A stretch of 64,000 nucleotides of DNA from positions 1,798,001 through 1,862,000 of the forward strand of contig NZ_JAMXIA010000001.1 in the NCBI RefSeq assembly GCF_025457425.1, in the 5' to 3' direction. This DNA is from Chryseobacterium foetidum. GTDB taxonomy: Bacteria > Bacteroidota > Bacteroidia > Flavobacteriales > Weeksellaceae. The notes beneath the pieces were generated by a model, which worked only from the letters and a program-made list of their open reading frames with translations, made no database searches and was not told where the DNA came from. Numbering within the stretch: the first letter of the stretch is position 1; each line of letters begins with the position of its first letter. The translations under genes and the position numbers were made by a program. This document shows, in pieces, positions 44,205 to 51,905 of this stretch.

Positions 44205-44331
44205 AAGGGTTTTGCAATAGTGGGGCGAAACTGCAAAGTTCAACGGCAATTCTTCAGTTCAACATTTGTACAAAATTGAAGATTTGTGCTTCGATTGCCC
44301 CACCATCGCAAAGCCCCGAAACGTTGTGCGT
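44205..44331 (+). repeat. attC-like site 3, right part (left part CAGATAAC at 42963-42970)
   Basis: Resumes with AAGGGTTTTGCAATAGTGG and ends with GTTGTGCGT (44323-44331). It has the same inner arms and TTGTACAA centre as site 1. Crossover would be G44323/T44324. Joined to 42957-42970 it would be a complete site. Confidence 0.8.
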
Positions 44332-44408
44332 CAGCATTTCCGACCACTACCTAAAGTTTGACATCAGACTAAAATTATATCTTCATAACTTTTTGACGTA
44401 AAATACTT

Positions 44409-44437
44409 GTTTCCTAAATAAGAAACTTTTATCTTTG
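44409..44437 (+). promoter_or_regulatory. Promoter and operator-like palindrome of the toxin-antitoxin operon
   Basis: TTG (44407-44409) is followed after 20 bp by TATCTTTG (44430-44437). Between them GTTTC (44409-44413) and GAAAC (44422-44426) form an 18-bp palindrome where the HTH antitoxin could bind and repress. The toxin start is 18 bp downstream. Confidence 0.55.
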
Positions 44438-44455
44438 CTTAAAAATTAACATTGA

Positions 44456-44803
44456 ATGGACGAATATAAATTTCGGGTTCAGTTTTTAGAAGAAGCGAAA
44501 GGCTTTTTGGATGAACTTGACGAAAAAGCGAGGGATAAAATTGTTTACAATATTTGGAAAGCCCGAAGCACAAACGACAAGGAACTTTTCAAAAAATTGC
44601 AAGACGAAATTTGGGAATTTAGAACAAAATTCAACAAAACTTATTATCGGCTTTTTGCATTTTGGGACAAGACCGACAAAACTGATACATTTGTAATTTC
44701 AACGCACGGACTGATTAAGAAAACAGACAAAATTCCAAAAAGCGAAATTGAAAAAGCAGAAAAATTAAGAGAAAAGTATTTTAACGAGAAAAATAAAAAG
44801 TAA
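44456..44803 (+). CDS. HigB/RelE-type toxin (Gp49-like)
   Basis: The 115-residue basic protein has the Gp49-like RelE-superfamily pattern: VQFLEEAKGFLDELDEKARDKIVYNIWKA, ELFKKLQDEIWEFRTKFNKTYYRLFAFWD and STHGLIKKTDKIPKSEIEKAEKLREKYF, the last being typical of host-inhibition-of-growth mRNA interferases. It precedes its antitoxin, the HigBA order, with a one-base overlap (TAATG). Toxin-antitoxin pairs are common in integron arrays, where they discourage loss of cassettes. Confidence 0.9.
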   Translation: MDEYKFRVQFLEEAKGFLDELDEKARDKIVYNIWKARSTNDKELFKKLQDEIWEFRTKFNKTYYRLFAFWDKTDKTDTFVISTHGLIKKTDKIPKSEIEKAEKLREKYFNEKNKK

Positions 44804-45111
44804 TGAAGACATATAATTTAGAAGACTTGACCGACAAATATATCGGTAAAAAAGGAACAAAAAAGCGTGACGAATTTGAAAACGAACTACGTCTTGACTT
44901 ATTAGGACAAGCTATCAAACAAGCTCGACAAGAACGAAACTTGACACAAGAAGAATTGGGCGAACTTGTTGGCGTGAAAAAAGCACAAATTTCTAAAATT
45001 GAGAACAGTACAACTGACGCAAGATTTACAACAATTTTGAAAGTTTTTGAAGCTCTGGGAGCGAAAGTGAATTTTAACGTAGAACTAAACAACCGTAAAT
45101 TGGCATACTAA
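44803..45111 (+). CDS. HigA-type antitoxin with XRE helix-turn-helix
   Basis: The 102-residue protein has an N-terminal toxin-binding region and an HTH_3 domain (about residues 33-90): LGQAIKQARQERNLTQEELGELVGVKKAQISKIENSTTDARFTTILKVFEALGAKV. It neutralises the toxin encoded just upstream and probably represses the operon at the palindrome near 44417. Its stop is 13 bp before the closing core of the cassette. Confidence 0.92.
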   Translation: MKTYNLEDLTDKYIGKKGTKKRDEFENELRLDLLGQAIKQARQERNLTQEELGELVGVKKAQISKIENSTTDARFTTILKVFEALGAKVNFNVELNNRKLAY

Positions 45112-45133
45112 AAAACTATGCCGAACGCACAAC

Positions 45134-45176
45134 ATAAACTGTGTAAAAAACCAAACACTTTAGGCACTTTCACAAT
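45134..45176 (-). mobile_element. IS110 end remnant in attC-like site 4
   Basis: ATAAACTGTGTAAAAAACC and onward to CACAATA is about 90% identical to the IS110 end at 42971-43015, including the region of the transposase stop codon. It begins directly after the AAC of cassette 4, the same position as in site 3. The rest of the element and of the attC-like site is gone, leaving core chromosome from about 45180. Confidence 0.75.
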
Positions 45177-45186
45177 AGCAAATCAA

Positions 45187-45534
45187 TCACTTCACAAACT
45201 TCTTTACCTCATCAATCAATCCCAAAATCAAATCAACAGGCAAATCTTCTTCCATATCCAAAAGCAGAATTTTAAACTTTTTTCTGCCTTCACTGATGAG
45301 AAGAGGATGATCTAATCTGTCGCCATGATAGAAACTTACATAATGTTGCTGATGCTTCTTGCTGAAATAAAAGTAGCAGAGCATTTTCTTTTTAAATTTA
45401 AAGAAAGGCAAACCGAAGCTGAGGGTTTCGGTGATTTTTTCGCTATCTGAAGCGAGAATTTTCTGGCGCAAAAAAAGAAGAGCACTACGTTCAGGCTCAT
45501 CGATTCTGAAATAGTACTCTTCTAATGGATTCAT
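45187..45534 (-). CDS. DUF1801-family protein (YdhG-like)
   Basis: The 115-residue protein has NPLEEYYFRIDEPERSALLFLRQKILASD and ETLSFGLPFFKFKKKMLCYFYFSKK followed by a YVSFYHG strand, the DUF1801 pattern. It may bind iron or a small ligand; its function is not established. It marks the return to ordinary chromosome after the cassette array. Confidence 0.82.
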   Translation of the reverse strand: MNPLEEYYFRIDEPERSALLFLRQKILASDSEKITETLSFGLPFFKFKKKMLCYFYFSKKHQQHYVSFYHGDRLDHPLLISEGRKKFKILLLDMEEDLPVDLILGLIDEVKKFVK

Positions 45535-45669
45535 TGTGGCTGTTGGCTTTTGGCTGTTAGCTATTGGCTTTTCAATTACGCATTATAATGTAAAGTATGC
45601 TTAATGAATATCTTCAGATGTTTCCTTAAAAAAGCTTAACAACTTATACATCTTAATGTTTCAAATCAA

Positions 45670-47499
45670 TTACTCAAAATTCTGCAGTTCAACCAGCTTG
45701 TTGTACATTCCTTTTTTGGCGATAAGATCGTGGTGATTTCCCTGTTCTACGATTTTCCCTTTCTCCATAACGACGATCCAGTCGGCTTTTTGGATGGTGG
45801 AAAGACGGTGGGCGATCACCAGTGAAGTTCGGTTCTGCATCATATTTTCTAAGGCAATCTGTACAAATCTTTCAGATTCTGTATCTAAAGCTGAAGTTGC
45901 TTCATCCAAAATCATAATTGGTGGATTTTTAAGAACCGCTCTTGCAATTGAAATCCTTTGCTTCTGTCCGCCTGAAAGTTTTCCTCCTGCTTCACCGATG
46001 CTCGTTTCATACTGCTTCGGAAGATCCATAATGAAATCATGGGCATTGGCAATCTTTGCCGCTTCCTGAATTTCCTCTAAGGTTGCATCAGGTTTACCTA
46101 AAGAAATATTATTTCTGATGGAGTCGTTAAAGAGAATATTATCCTGTGTAACGAGTCCGAAAAGCTTTCTGTAGTTGGAAAGTTTAATGTTTTTAATGTT
46201 TTCTCCATCCAAAAGAACTTCACCGTTATCTACGTCGTAAAATCTTGTTATCAGATTGGCAAGTGTGCTTTTTCCACTACCACTCTGCCCTACGAGAGCA
46301 ACAGTTTTACCTTTCGGAATTGACAATGAGAAGTCCTTCAGAACATCTCTGTCTTCATATCCGAAAGTGATGTTTTTAAACTCTACATTTTGCTTGAAAT
46401 CATTAATTTCTTTAGCATCTTTTTCTTCTTTGATGTCATAAGTTGCATCAAGAATATCAAAAATTCTCTTTGCAGAAACTTCCCCTTTCTGCATATTTGA
46501 AATAGCAGAAGAAAGTGATTTTAATGGCTGTAAAATGGTATAAAATAGACCAATATAAACGATAAATTCACTTCCGGAAAGCCCCTCTCCTTTTATGGCA
46601 AGACGACCTCCGAAATATACAATCATACCAATCGTGATGGCTCCCAAAAGTTCACTGACAGGCGATGCCAATGCTTTCTTTTTAAATAATCTCAGTGACA
46701 GAAAACGTATTTTATTGAGTACATCATCAAATCTTTTTTTGATTTGAGGCGATGCATCAAAAATTTTAATAATCTTTAAACCTACCAAAGTTTCATCAAC
46801 GAAAGAGTACATTTTACCCAATTCGTTCTGAGCTTCTCCTGTGTCTTTTTTCAAACTTTTACCAATGATCGAAATTAATGTTCCCATGATCGGAAAAACT
46901 ATTAAAGTAAAAATCGTGAGCTGAAAATTGGAATAAAGCAAATACGCCATTGTAATGATAATGACGATAGGCGAACGGATCAAATCAATTAAACTGTTCA
47001 GGATATTAGATTCAACTTCTCCTACATCTGAGGTAATTCTTGCAAAAACATCCCCTTTTCTGGAGTTTGTAAAAAATGAAACAGGAAGATCTAAAATCTT
47101 ATCATGCAGCTGAATTCTGAAGTCTCTCGAAACACCGGTTCTTGAAAATGTAAGATAAAATTCTGAAAAATAGCTGAAAATATTCCTTAAAAAGAACATC
47201 GTAATAAACATGATGCAGGTAATCAGAAGAATATATTCCGCTCCCTTTTCTATTTCAAGCTGTTGAATAAAATAATTAAAACTCTCCGAGAGGAAACTTC
47301 CCACAGACTCAATCCCTTCATACACAGGCTTACTGTCTATCTTTTTTCCATCTTTTTTAAAAAGGATGTTCAGCACAGGCATGAAAAAAAGCATGGCAAC
47401 AATGTTGAAGATCGCATAGAGAACGTTGAAGAAAATACCTGCTGCAATAGATTTTTTATACGGAAGTATATTGTCGATTGCCCGTTTATAATAATTCAT
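45670..47499 (-). CDS. MsbA-like ABC transporter, fused permease and ATPase
   Basis: The 609-residue half-transporter has six membrane helices (within residues 15-330) and a nucleotide-binding domain with Walker A GQSGSGKST (about 402-410), Q-loop VTQDNIL, signature LSGGQKQR, Walker B MILDEATSALD and the H-loop IAHRLS. The family exports lipid A, other lipids or drugs, working as a homodimer. Being an exporter with both domains in one chain, MsbA is the best guess, but substrate is not proved. Confidence 0.92.
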   Translation of the reverse strand: MNYYKRAIDNILPYKKSIAAGIFFNVLYAIFNIVAMLFFMPVLNILFKKDGKKIDSKPVYEGIESVGSFLSESFNYFIQQLEIEKGAEYILLITCIMFITMFFLRNIFSYFSEFYLTFSRTGVSRDFRIQLHDKILDLPVSFFTNSRKGDVFARITSDVGEVESNILNSLIDLIRSPIVIIITMAYLLYSNFQLTIFTLIVFPIMGTLISIIGKSLKKDTGEAQNELGKMYSFVDETLVGLKIIKIFDASPQIKKRFDDVLNKIRFLSLRLFKKKALASPVSELLGAITIGMIVYFGGRLAIKGEGLSGSEFIVYIGLFYTILQPLKSLSSAISNMQKGEVSAKRIFDILDATYDIKEEKDAKEINDFKQNVEFKNITFGYEDRDVLKDFSLSIPKGKTVALVGQSGSGKSTLANLITRFYDVDNGEVLLDGENIKNIKLSNYRKLFGLVTQDNILFNDSIRNNISLGKPDATLEEIQEAAKIANAHDFIMDLPKQYETSIGEAGGKLSGGQKQRISIARAVLKNPPIMILDEATSALDTESERFVQIALENMMQNRTSLVIAHRLSTIQKADWIVVMEKGKIVEQGNHHDLIAKKGMYNKLVELQNFE

Positions 47500-47549
47500 T
47501 AAATATTAAAATTAATCCACAAAAATAGGGAATTTAAAAAGAAGACGTT

Positions 47550-48473
47550 TTAATTCAGTTTTACTTTACTGTTGTATTTTGGTGCAAACGTTTTTGGGGT
47601 GAGCTTTTCTATTGTTTTGGCAAAATTATTAATGATATTGGTCATGTTGTCTACATCAACGATAGAAAAATCGTCATTCACCTGATGGTAGTGTTTAATT
47701 TTAGACATATCTGCTGTAGAAAACGAATGGGCAATAATTTTCTTTTTAGCATAGCTTACATTGTCACTTCTGTAAAACAACTGTTGTTTAGCGTAAGGAT
47801 CCGGATAAATTTTAATCATTCCGTCTGCGTGATGATTAAACAAATCTGCAAGGTCTGAAAACTCATCTCCTGTCATAAACATTGCGTTTTTACCAAATTC
47901 AGATTCTGTAGCAATCATTTCAAAATTGAAAAGTGCTGCCAGATTTTTATTGATTTTCTCCATTCCTTTATCTGCCGCAAGTGCTGTTGAACCTAAAAGT
48001 CCTGCTTCCTCTCCGTTAAAAGCCATGAAAACCATGGAGAATTCCGGTTTTTTATCTTTAAAATATTCAGAAATACTCACCAATGCTGCAATTCCGCTGG
48101 CGTCGTCGTCTGCACCATTGTAGATATTATCGCCTTTATCATCATTGGTTCCTATGTGATCGAAGTGACCGGAGAATCCCAGCATTTTTTCAGATGTACC
48201 TTTCTTAATTCCACAGACATTATAAACCGTTTGCCCTTTGTACTGAAAAGGAACGAGGTAAGAATCGCCAAAACAGTAATCAAGCTTATTTTCTTTAAAT
48301 AATTTTGAAATATAATTGGCTGCCTGCTCATTTTCGGGAGTTCCTATGAGACGGCCTTTCATCTCGTCGGAAGCCAACCTTGTAACAATGGTTTTTACAG
48401 TTCCCTGGCTCACGGCCTGTGCAAAACTTAAAACTGAAAAGAATGATAGTGCTAATACTGATAACTTTTTCAT
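47550..48473 (-). CDS. Exported M28-family zinc aminopeptidase
   Basis: The 307-residue protein has a signal peptide (cleavage near FAQA, residue 19). Zinc ligands are visible in SGHFDHIG (His at about residue 101), NGADDDASG (bridging Asp), NGEEAGLLGS (catalytic Glu and metal Glu, about 154-155) and a later histidine in AHSFSTADMSKIKHYHQVNDDF. M28 enzymes remove N-terminal residues from peptides. It acts in the periplasm or outside the cell. It is 50 bp upstream of the ABC exporter on the same strand. Confidence 0.9.
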   Translation of the reverse strand: MKKLSVLALSFFSVLSFAQAVSQGTVKTIVTRLASDEMKGRLIGTPENEQAANYISKLFKENKLDYCFGDSYLVPFQYKGQTVYNVCGIKKGTSEKMLGFSGHFDHIGTNDDKGDNIYNGADDDASGIAALVSISEYFKDKKPEFSMVFMAFNGEEAGLLGSTALAADKGMEKINKNLAALFNFEMIATESEFGKNAMFMTGDEFSDLADLFNHHADGMIKIYPDPYAKQQLFYRSDNVSYAKKKIIAHSFSTADMSKIKHYHQVNDDFSIVDVDNMTNIINNFAKTIEKLTPKTFAPKYNSKVKLN

Positions 48474-48619
48474 AATACTGTTTTATTGGAATATTAGACG
48501 CAAGATAAAATGTTTTGTTTCAATTTTAACAATCTTTCTACAATTTGATCAAAAATTTAGCATAAAAAAACAGCCTTCCAATAAGGAAAGCTGTTCTCAC
48601 TCAAAAAATCATTGTCTGG

Positions 48620-49009
48620 CTAACGCAGTCTGTCTACAGATTTCACGAGCCTCTCGTCTTTTTTGATGTAAATGTTGGCAATAGCCAGACAGATTACAGC
48701 AATAAACGGGAAAATCGGCTCAATACCCTTCTCAGGAAAATCTATTCCTCCGGGTAAGTTTAGCAGCCAGTACAGCAATACACCAATCAACAAAGCGTTT
48801 ATAACGATGCTGATGTTATTCAGCATGATTTGTCTTGTTCTGTTTTTAAAGCTGAAAATACTCAAAGCACCGACAATTACTAAAATTGCAGATACAATTT
48901 TTATCAATGGAAACGTTCCGAAAACTTCTGCATCCTGACCTGTAATAAACAGGAAAACAGGTGCTAAAGTAGCAAGTAATATCCAGATGGTCTGTATTCT
49001 TTGTAGCAT
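48620..49009 (-). CDS. DUF4293-family membrane protein
   Basis: I start at ATG 49009 (MLQRIQTIWILLATLAPV), the conserved family start, rather than at 49051. The 129-residue protein has four membrane helices and a charged end (YIKKDERLVKSVDRLR). Function unknown. It is divergent from rho, an arrangement common in Bacteroidota, and shares a promoter region with it. Confidence 0.85.
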   Translation of the reverse strand: MLQRIQTIWILLATLAPVFLFITGQDAEVFGTFPLIKIVSAILVIVGALSIFSFKNRTRQIMLNNISIVINALLIGVLLYWLLNLPGGIDFPEKGIEPIFPFIAVICLAIANIYIKKDERLVKSVDRLR

Positions 49010-49026
49010 AAACTTTAAAATCAGGA

Positions 49027-49057
49027 CAAAAATAGCATAAATTTTGCACAATTCAAA
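49027..49057 (-). promoter_or_regulatory. Promoter of the DUF4293 gene
   Basis: On the minus strand TTTG (49054-49057) is followed after 19 bp by TATTTTTG (49027-49034). Confidence 0.65.
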
Positions 49058-49073
49058 AATAAGTGTAGATTTG
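49043..49073 (+). promoter_or_regulatory. Promoter of rho
   Basis: TTTG (49043-49046), 19-bp spacer, TAGATTTG (49066-49073). It overlaps the oppositely oriented DUF4293 promoter, so the two polymerases would compete. An untranslated leader of about 75 nt follows, where Rho autoregulation could act. Confidence 0.7.
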
Positions 49074-49154
49074 CATCATACAATTACCCTTGAAAACAAA
49101 AGTCACCGGACTTACTTTTCTTACTTACAATAAATTACATTTTTTACATTAAAT

Positions 49155-51002
49155 ATGTTTAACATAGAAACGTTAAGGTCAAAATCCGTAACGGAGTTGA
49201 CTAAAATCCTGAGAGATTTGGGCGTTAAAGTTGCAAGAAACAGCACAGATAATGATAAAATCTTTGCCGTACTTGACTTTCAGGCGTCTAATCCTAAAGT
49301 GGCAAAAGATTACTTCAACACCACAGAAACTACAGCAGACAGTACTCCAGCTTCAACTACTGAAGAAACCACCGCGGAAAAACCTGCGAAAGCTCCTGCC
49401 AAAAAGCCTGCAGCCAAAAAAGCACCTGCGAAACCAAAAACTCCTGCAGCTGCAAAAGCAGAACCTCAGGAAGTGAAAGCAGAAGAACCTACAGCACAAA
49501 CTGATCAAAAAACAGAAACGGCACAGCCTGAAATTTCAGCAGCAGAAGTATCCGAAAACGATCAGGCAAATAGGAAAAAAAGAAGAAGGCTGCCTTCGGA
49601 AAACAGCCAGCCTCAAAATACCGAGAGCAACACGGAAGAAAACACAGAATCTTCTGAACCAAAAGCTCCTCAACAAAATACGCCACAAGAGGAAAGACCT
49701 AGAAAACCTGTACATCCTCAACATTCTAAAGGGCAAAATCAACAACGGAACCAAAATCCAAATCAAAACCCTAATCAGAATCAAAACCAGCATCAACAGC
49801 AACAGCAAAATCAAAATCAGAATAATCAGCACCAAAACAGAAATCAGGACAGACCTGAGGAAGTGGAGCAGAAAAAAGAGTTTAGTTTTGACGGCCTGGT
49901 AAGCATTGAAGGTGTTCTTGAAATTTTACCGGATAACTACGGATTCCTGCGTTCATCAGACTTCTCTTACATTTCTTCACCGGACGATGTGTATGTTTCA
50001 ACTGCACAGATCAGAAATTTCGGACTGAAAACCGGAGATAACGTAAAAGGAATCGTAAGACTGCCTAAAGAAGGTGAAAAATATTTTTCTCTGTTAAAAC
50101 CTACAGAAGTTAACGGACGTGATTTGGCATTTATCAAAGACCGTGTTGCTTTTGAATACCTTACACCCCTTTTCCCTGAAGAGAAATTTAATCTTGCAGG
50201 AAAAGGAGCAACGATCTCCACAAGAATTGTAGATCTTTTTGCCCCAATCGGAAAAGGCCAGAGAGCGATGATTGTTGCCCAGCCAAAAACGGGTAAAACG
50301 ATGCTTTTGAAAGATATTGCGAATTCTATCGCAAGCAACCACCCGGAAGTTTACATGATGGTACTTTTGATCGACGAACGTCCTGAAGAAGTTACCGATA
50401 TGGAAAGAAGTGTAAATGCGGAAGTAATCGCTTCTACATTTGACGAAGCTGCAGACAAACACGTAAAAGTAGCCAATCTGGTTTTAGCCAAAGCCCAAAG
50501 AATGGTAGAATGTGGACATGATGTTGTGATTCTTTTAGATTCCATTACAAGATTGGCAAGAGCTTACAACACAGTAACTCCGGCATCAGGAAAAGTACTT
50601 TCCGGAGGTGTGGATGCCAACGCACTTCACAAACCGAAAAGATTCTTCGGAGCTGCAAGAAAGATTGAAGGCGGAGGATCTTTAACGATTATCGCTACAG
50701 CTTTAATTGACACAGGTTCTAAAATGGACGAGGTAATCTTTGAAGAATTTAAAGGTACCGGAAACATGGAACTTCAACTGGACAGAAAAATTGCCAACAG
50801 AAGAATTTATCCTGCGATTGATTTGGTTGCATCAAGCACCCGTCGTGATGATCTTCTTTTAGATGAAAACACCTCGCAGAGAATGTGGATTTTCAGAAAA
50901 TTCCTTTCTGAAATGAATCCTGTGGAAGCCATGGATTTTGTGAATAAAAACATCAAAGGAACGATCAGCAATGAAGAATTCCTGATGTCGATGAACAGAT
51001 AA
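49155..51002 (+). CDS. rho: Transcription termination factor Rho with long disordered insert
   Basis: The 615-residue Rho is about 200 residues longer than the E. coli protein. Residues 1-50 form the Rho_N helical domain. Residues ~55-240 are disordered: Ala/Lys/Pro-rich at 75-110, a basic KKRRR patch at 141-145 and a Gln/Asn-rich run at 185-233. The RNA-binding cold-shock domain follows (about 245-320, with DNYGFLRS), then the helicase with P-loop QPKTGKT (376-382) and conserved [13 protein letters not shown] and [21 protein letters not shown]. It acts as a hexamer. The insert type is common in Bacteroidota. Confidence 0.96.
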   Translation: MFNIETLRSKSVTELTKILRDLGVKVARNSTDNDKIFAVLDFQASNPKVAKDYFNTTETTADSTPASTTEETTAEKPAKAPAKKPAAKKAPAKPKTPAAAKAEPQEVKAEEPTAQTDQKTETAQPEISAAEVSENDQANRKKRRRLPSENSQPQNTESNTEENTESSEPKAPQQNTPQEERPRKPVHPQHSKGQNQQRNQNPNQNPNQNQNQHQQQQQNQNQNNQHQNRNQDRPEEVEQKKEFSFDGLVSIEGVLEILPDNYGFLRSSDFSYISSPDDVYVSTAQIRNFGLKTGDNVKGIVRLPKEGEKYFSLLKPTEVNGRDLAFIKDRVAFEYLTPLFPEEKFNLAGKGATISTRIVDLFAPIGKGQRAMIVAQPKTGKTMLLKDIANSIASNHPEVYMMVLLIDERPEEVTDMERSVNAEVIASTFDEAADKHVKVANLVLAKAQRMVECGHDVVILLDSITRLARAYNTVTPASGKVLSGGVDANALHKPKRFFGAARKIEGGGSLTIIATALIDTGSKMDEVIFEEFKGTGNMELQLDRKIANRRIYPAIDLVASSTRRDDLLLDENTSQRMWIFRKFLSEMNPVEAMDFVNKNIKGTISNEEFLMSMNR

Positions 51003-51022
51003 TTTTCAGTTAAAAAAATATT

Positions 51023-51057
51023 TAAGGCACATACTCAAAAAGTTTGTGCTTTTTTTA
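51023..51057 (+). terminator. Weak terminator-like hairpin after rho
   Basis: GCACA (51027-51031) and TGTGC (51045-51049) with a T run after; the stem is short. Confidence 0.45.
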
Positions 51058-51167
51058 TTTCAGCAAGTCGAATCATCAATGTTAAAGATTTATTAAAATA
51101 ATCCGTAATTTTTGATAATGGCTTAAATATTGGCTAAATTTGGGTAATAACATTAAAAAATATAATT

Positions 51168-51764
51168 ATGTCATTTGAATTACCACAACTAGGTTATGCT
51201 TACGATGCTTTAGAGCCGACTATTGATGCAAAAACAATGGAGATTCACCACTCGAAGCACCACCAGGCGTATATCGACAATTTAAATAAAGCAATTGAAG
51301 GTACTGAGCTTGCAGACAAATCTATCGAAGAAATCTGCAAAACAGGAACTGACAAACCTGCAGTAAGAAATAACGGAGGCGGACACTTTAACCACTCATT
51401 ATTTTGGGAAATTCTTACTCCTGGTGGTAGCAATGAGCCTGTAGGATTGGTTAGAAACGCTATCGAAAATTATGGTGGATTAGAAAAATTCAAGACTGAT
51501 TTTTCTGAAGCTGCTAAAACAAGATTCGGATCTGGATGGGCCTGGTTGGTTAAGAATGAAGATGGTTCTGTTTCTGTAACTTCTACGCCAAATCAGGACA
51601 ACCCTTTGATGCCTGTTGCAGACATTAAAGGAACTCCGGTTTTAGGATTGGATGTTTGGGAGCACGCTTATTACTTAAACTACCAAAACAGAAGACCTGA
51701 TTATGTTTCAGCGTTTTTCTCTGTTGTAAACTGGGATAAAGTGGAGGAATTATTCAACAAATAA
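51168..51764 (+). CDS. sodB: Iron/manganese superoxide dismutase
   Basis: The 198-residue enzyme turns superoxide into hydrogen peroxide and oxygen. Metal ligands are H27 (MEIHHSKHH), H76 ([10 protein letters not shown]), and the Asp and His of [11 protein letters not shown] (about 160-165). Sequence alone does not settle iron or manganese use: [10 protein letters not shown] with a following Leu-Thr-Pro-Gly-Gly is nearer the manganese/cambialistic type. No signal peptide, so it is cytoplasmic. It is a single gene flanked by a strong terminator. Confidence 0.95.
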   Translation: MSFELPQLGYAYDALEPTIDAKTMEIHHSKHHQAYIDNLNKAIEGTELADKSIEEICKTGTDKPAVRNNGGGHFNHSLFWEILTPGGSNEPVGLVRNAIENYGGLEKFKTDFSEAAKTRFGSGWAWLVKNEDGSVSVTSTPNQDNPLMPVADIKGTPVLGLDVWEHAYYLNYQNRRPDYVSAFFSVVNWDKVEELFNK

Positions 51765-51780
51765 TCTTCAACAATTCATA

Positions 51781-51815
51781 AAAAAGGTTCAGAATTAATT
51801 TTCTGAACCTTTTTT
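51781..51815. terminator. Strong terminator after sod
   Basis: Perfect 14-bp arms (AAAAAGGTTCAGAA / TTCTGAACCTTTTT), TTAATT loop and a T run. Confidence 0.9.
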
Positions 51816-51905
51816 TATTTTAGTATTTACATTTAATCATTAAACAAAATTCAACAATTAAATAAGAGTTTACTTTTCAGCCAAAAGCCAACTGCCAGAA
51901 GCCTC

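Larger units (their letters stand above)
44324..45133 (+). mobile_element. Integron-like cassette 4 carrying a toxin-antitoxin pair
   Basis: Opens with GTTGTGCGT (44323-44331) and closes with ACGCACAAC (45125-45133), exact reverse complements over 9 bp. It contains a HigB-like toxin and HigA-like antitoxin and, unlike cassettes 1 and 2, its own promoter. Its attC-like site is cut off after AAC by an IS110 remnant. Confidence 0.75.

Noticed and set aside
45118..45315. 65-codon ORF across the IS110 remnant and the DUF1801 gene
   Set aside because: Antisense to a conserved gene and starts inside the cassette end.
49536..49835. 99-codon minus-strand ORF rich in Leu, Ile and Val within rho
   Set aside because: It is the reverse of the Gln/Asn-rich codons of Rho and not a membrane protein.
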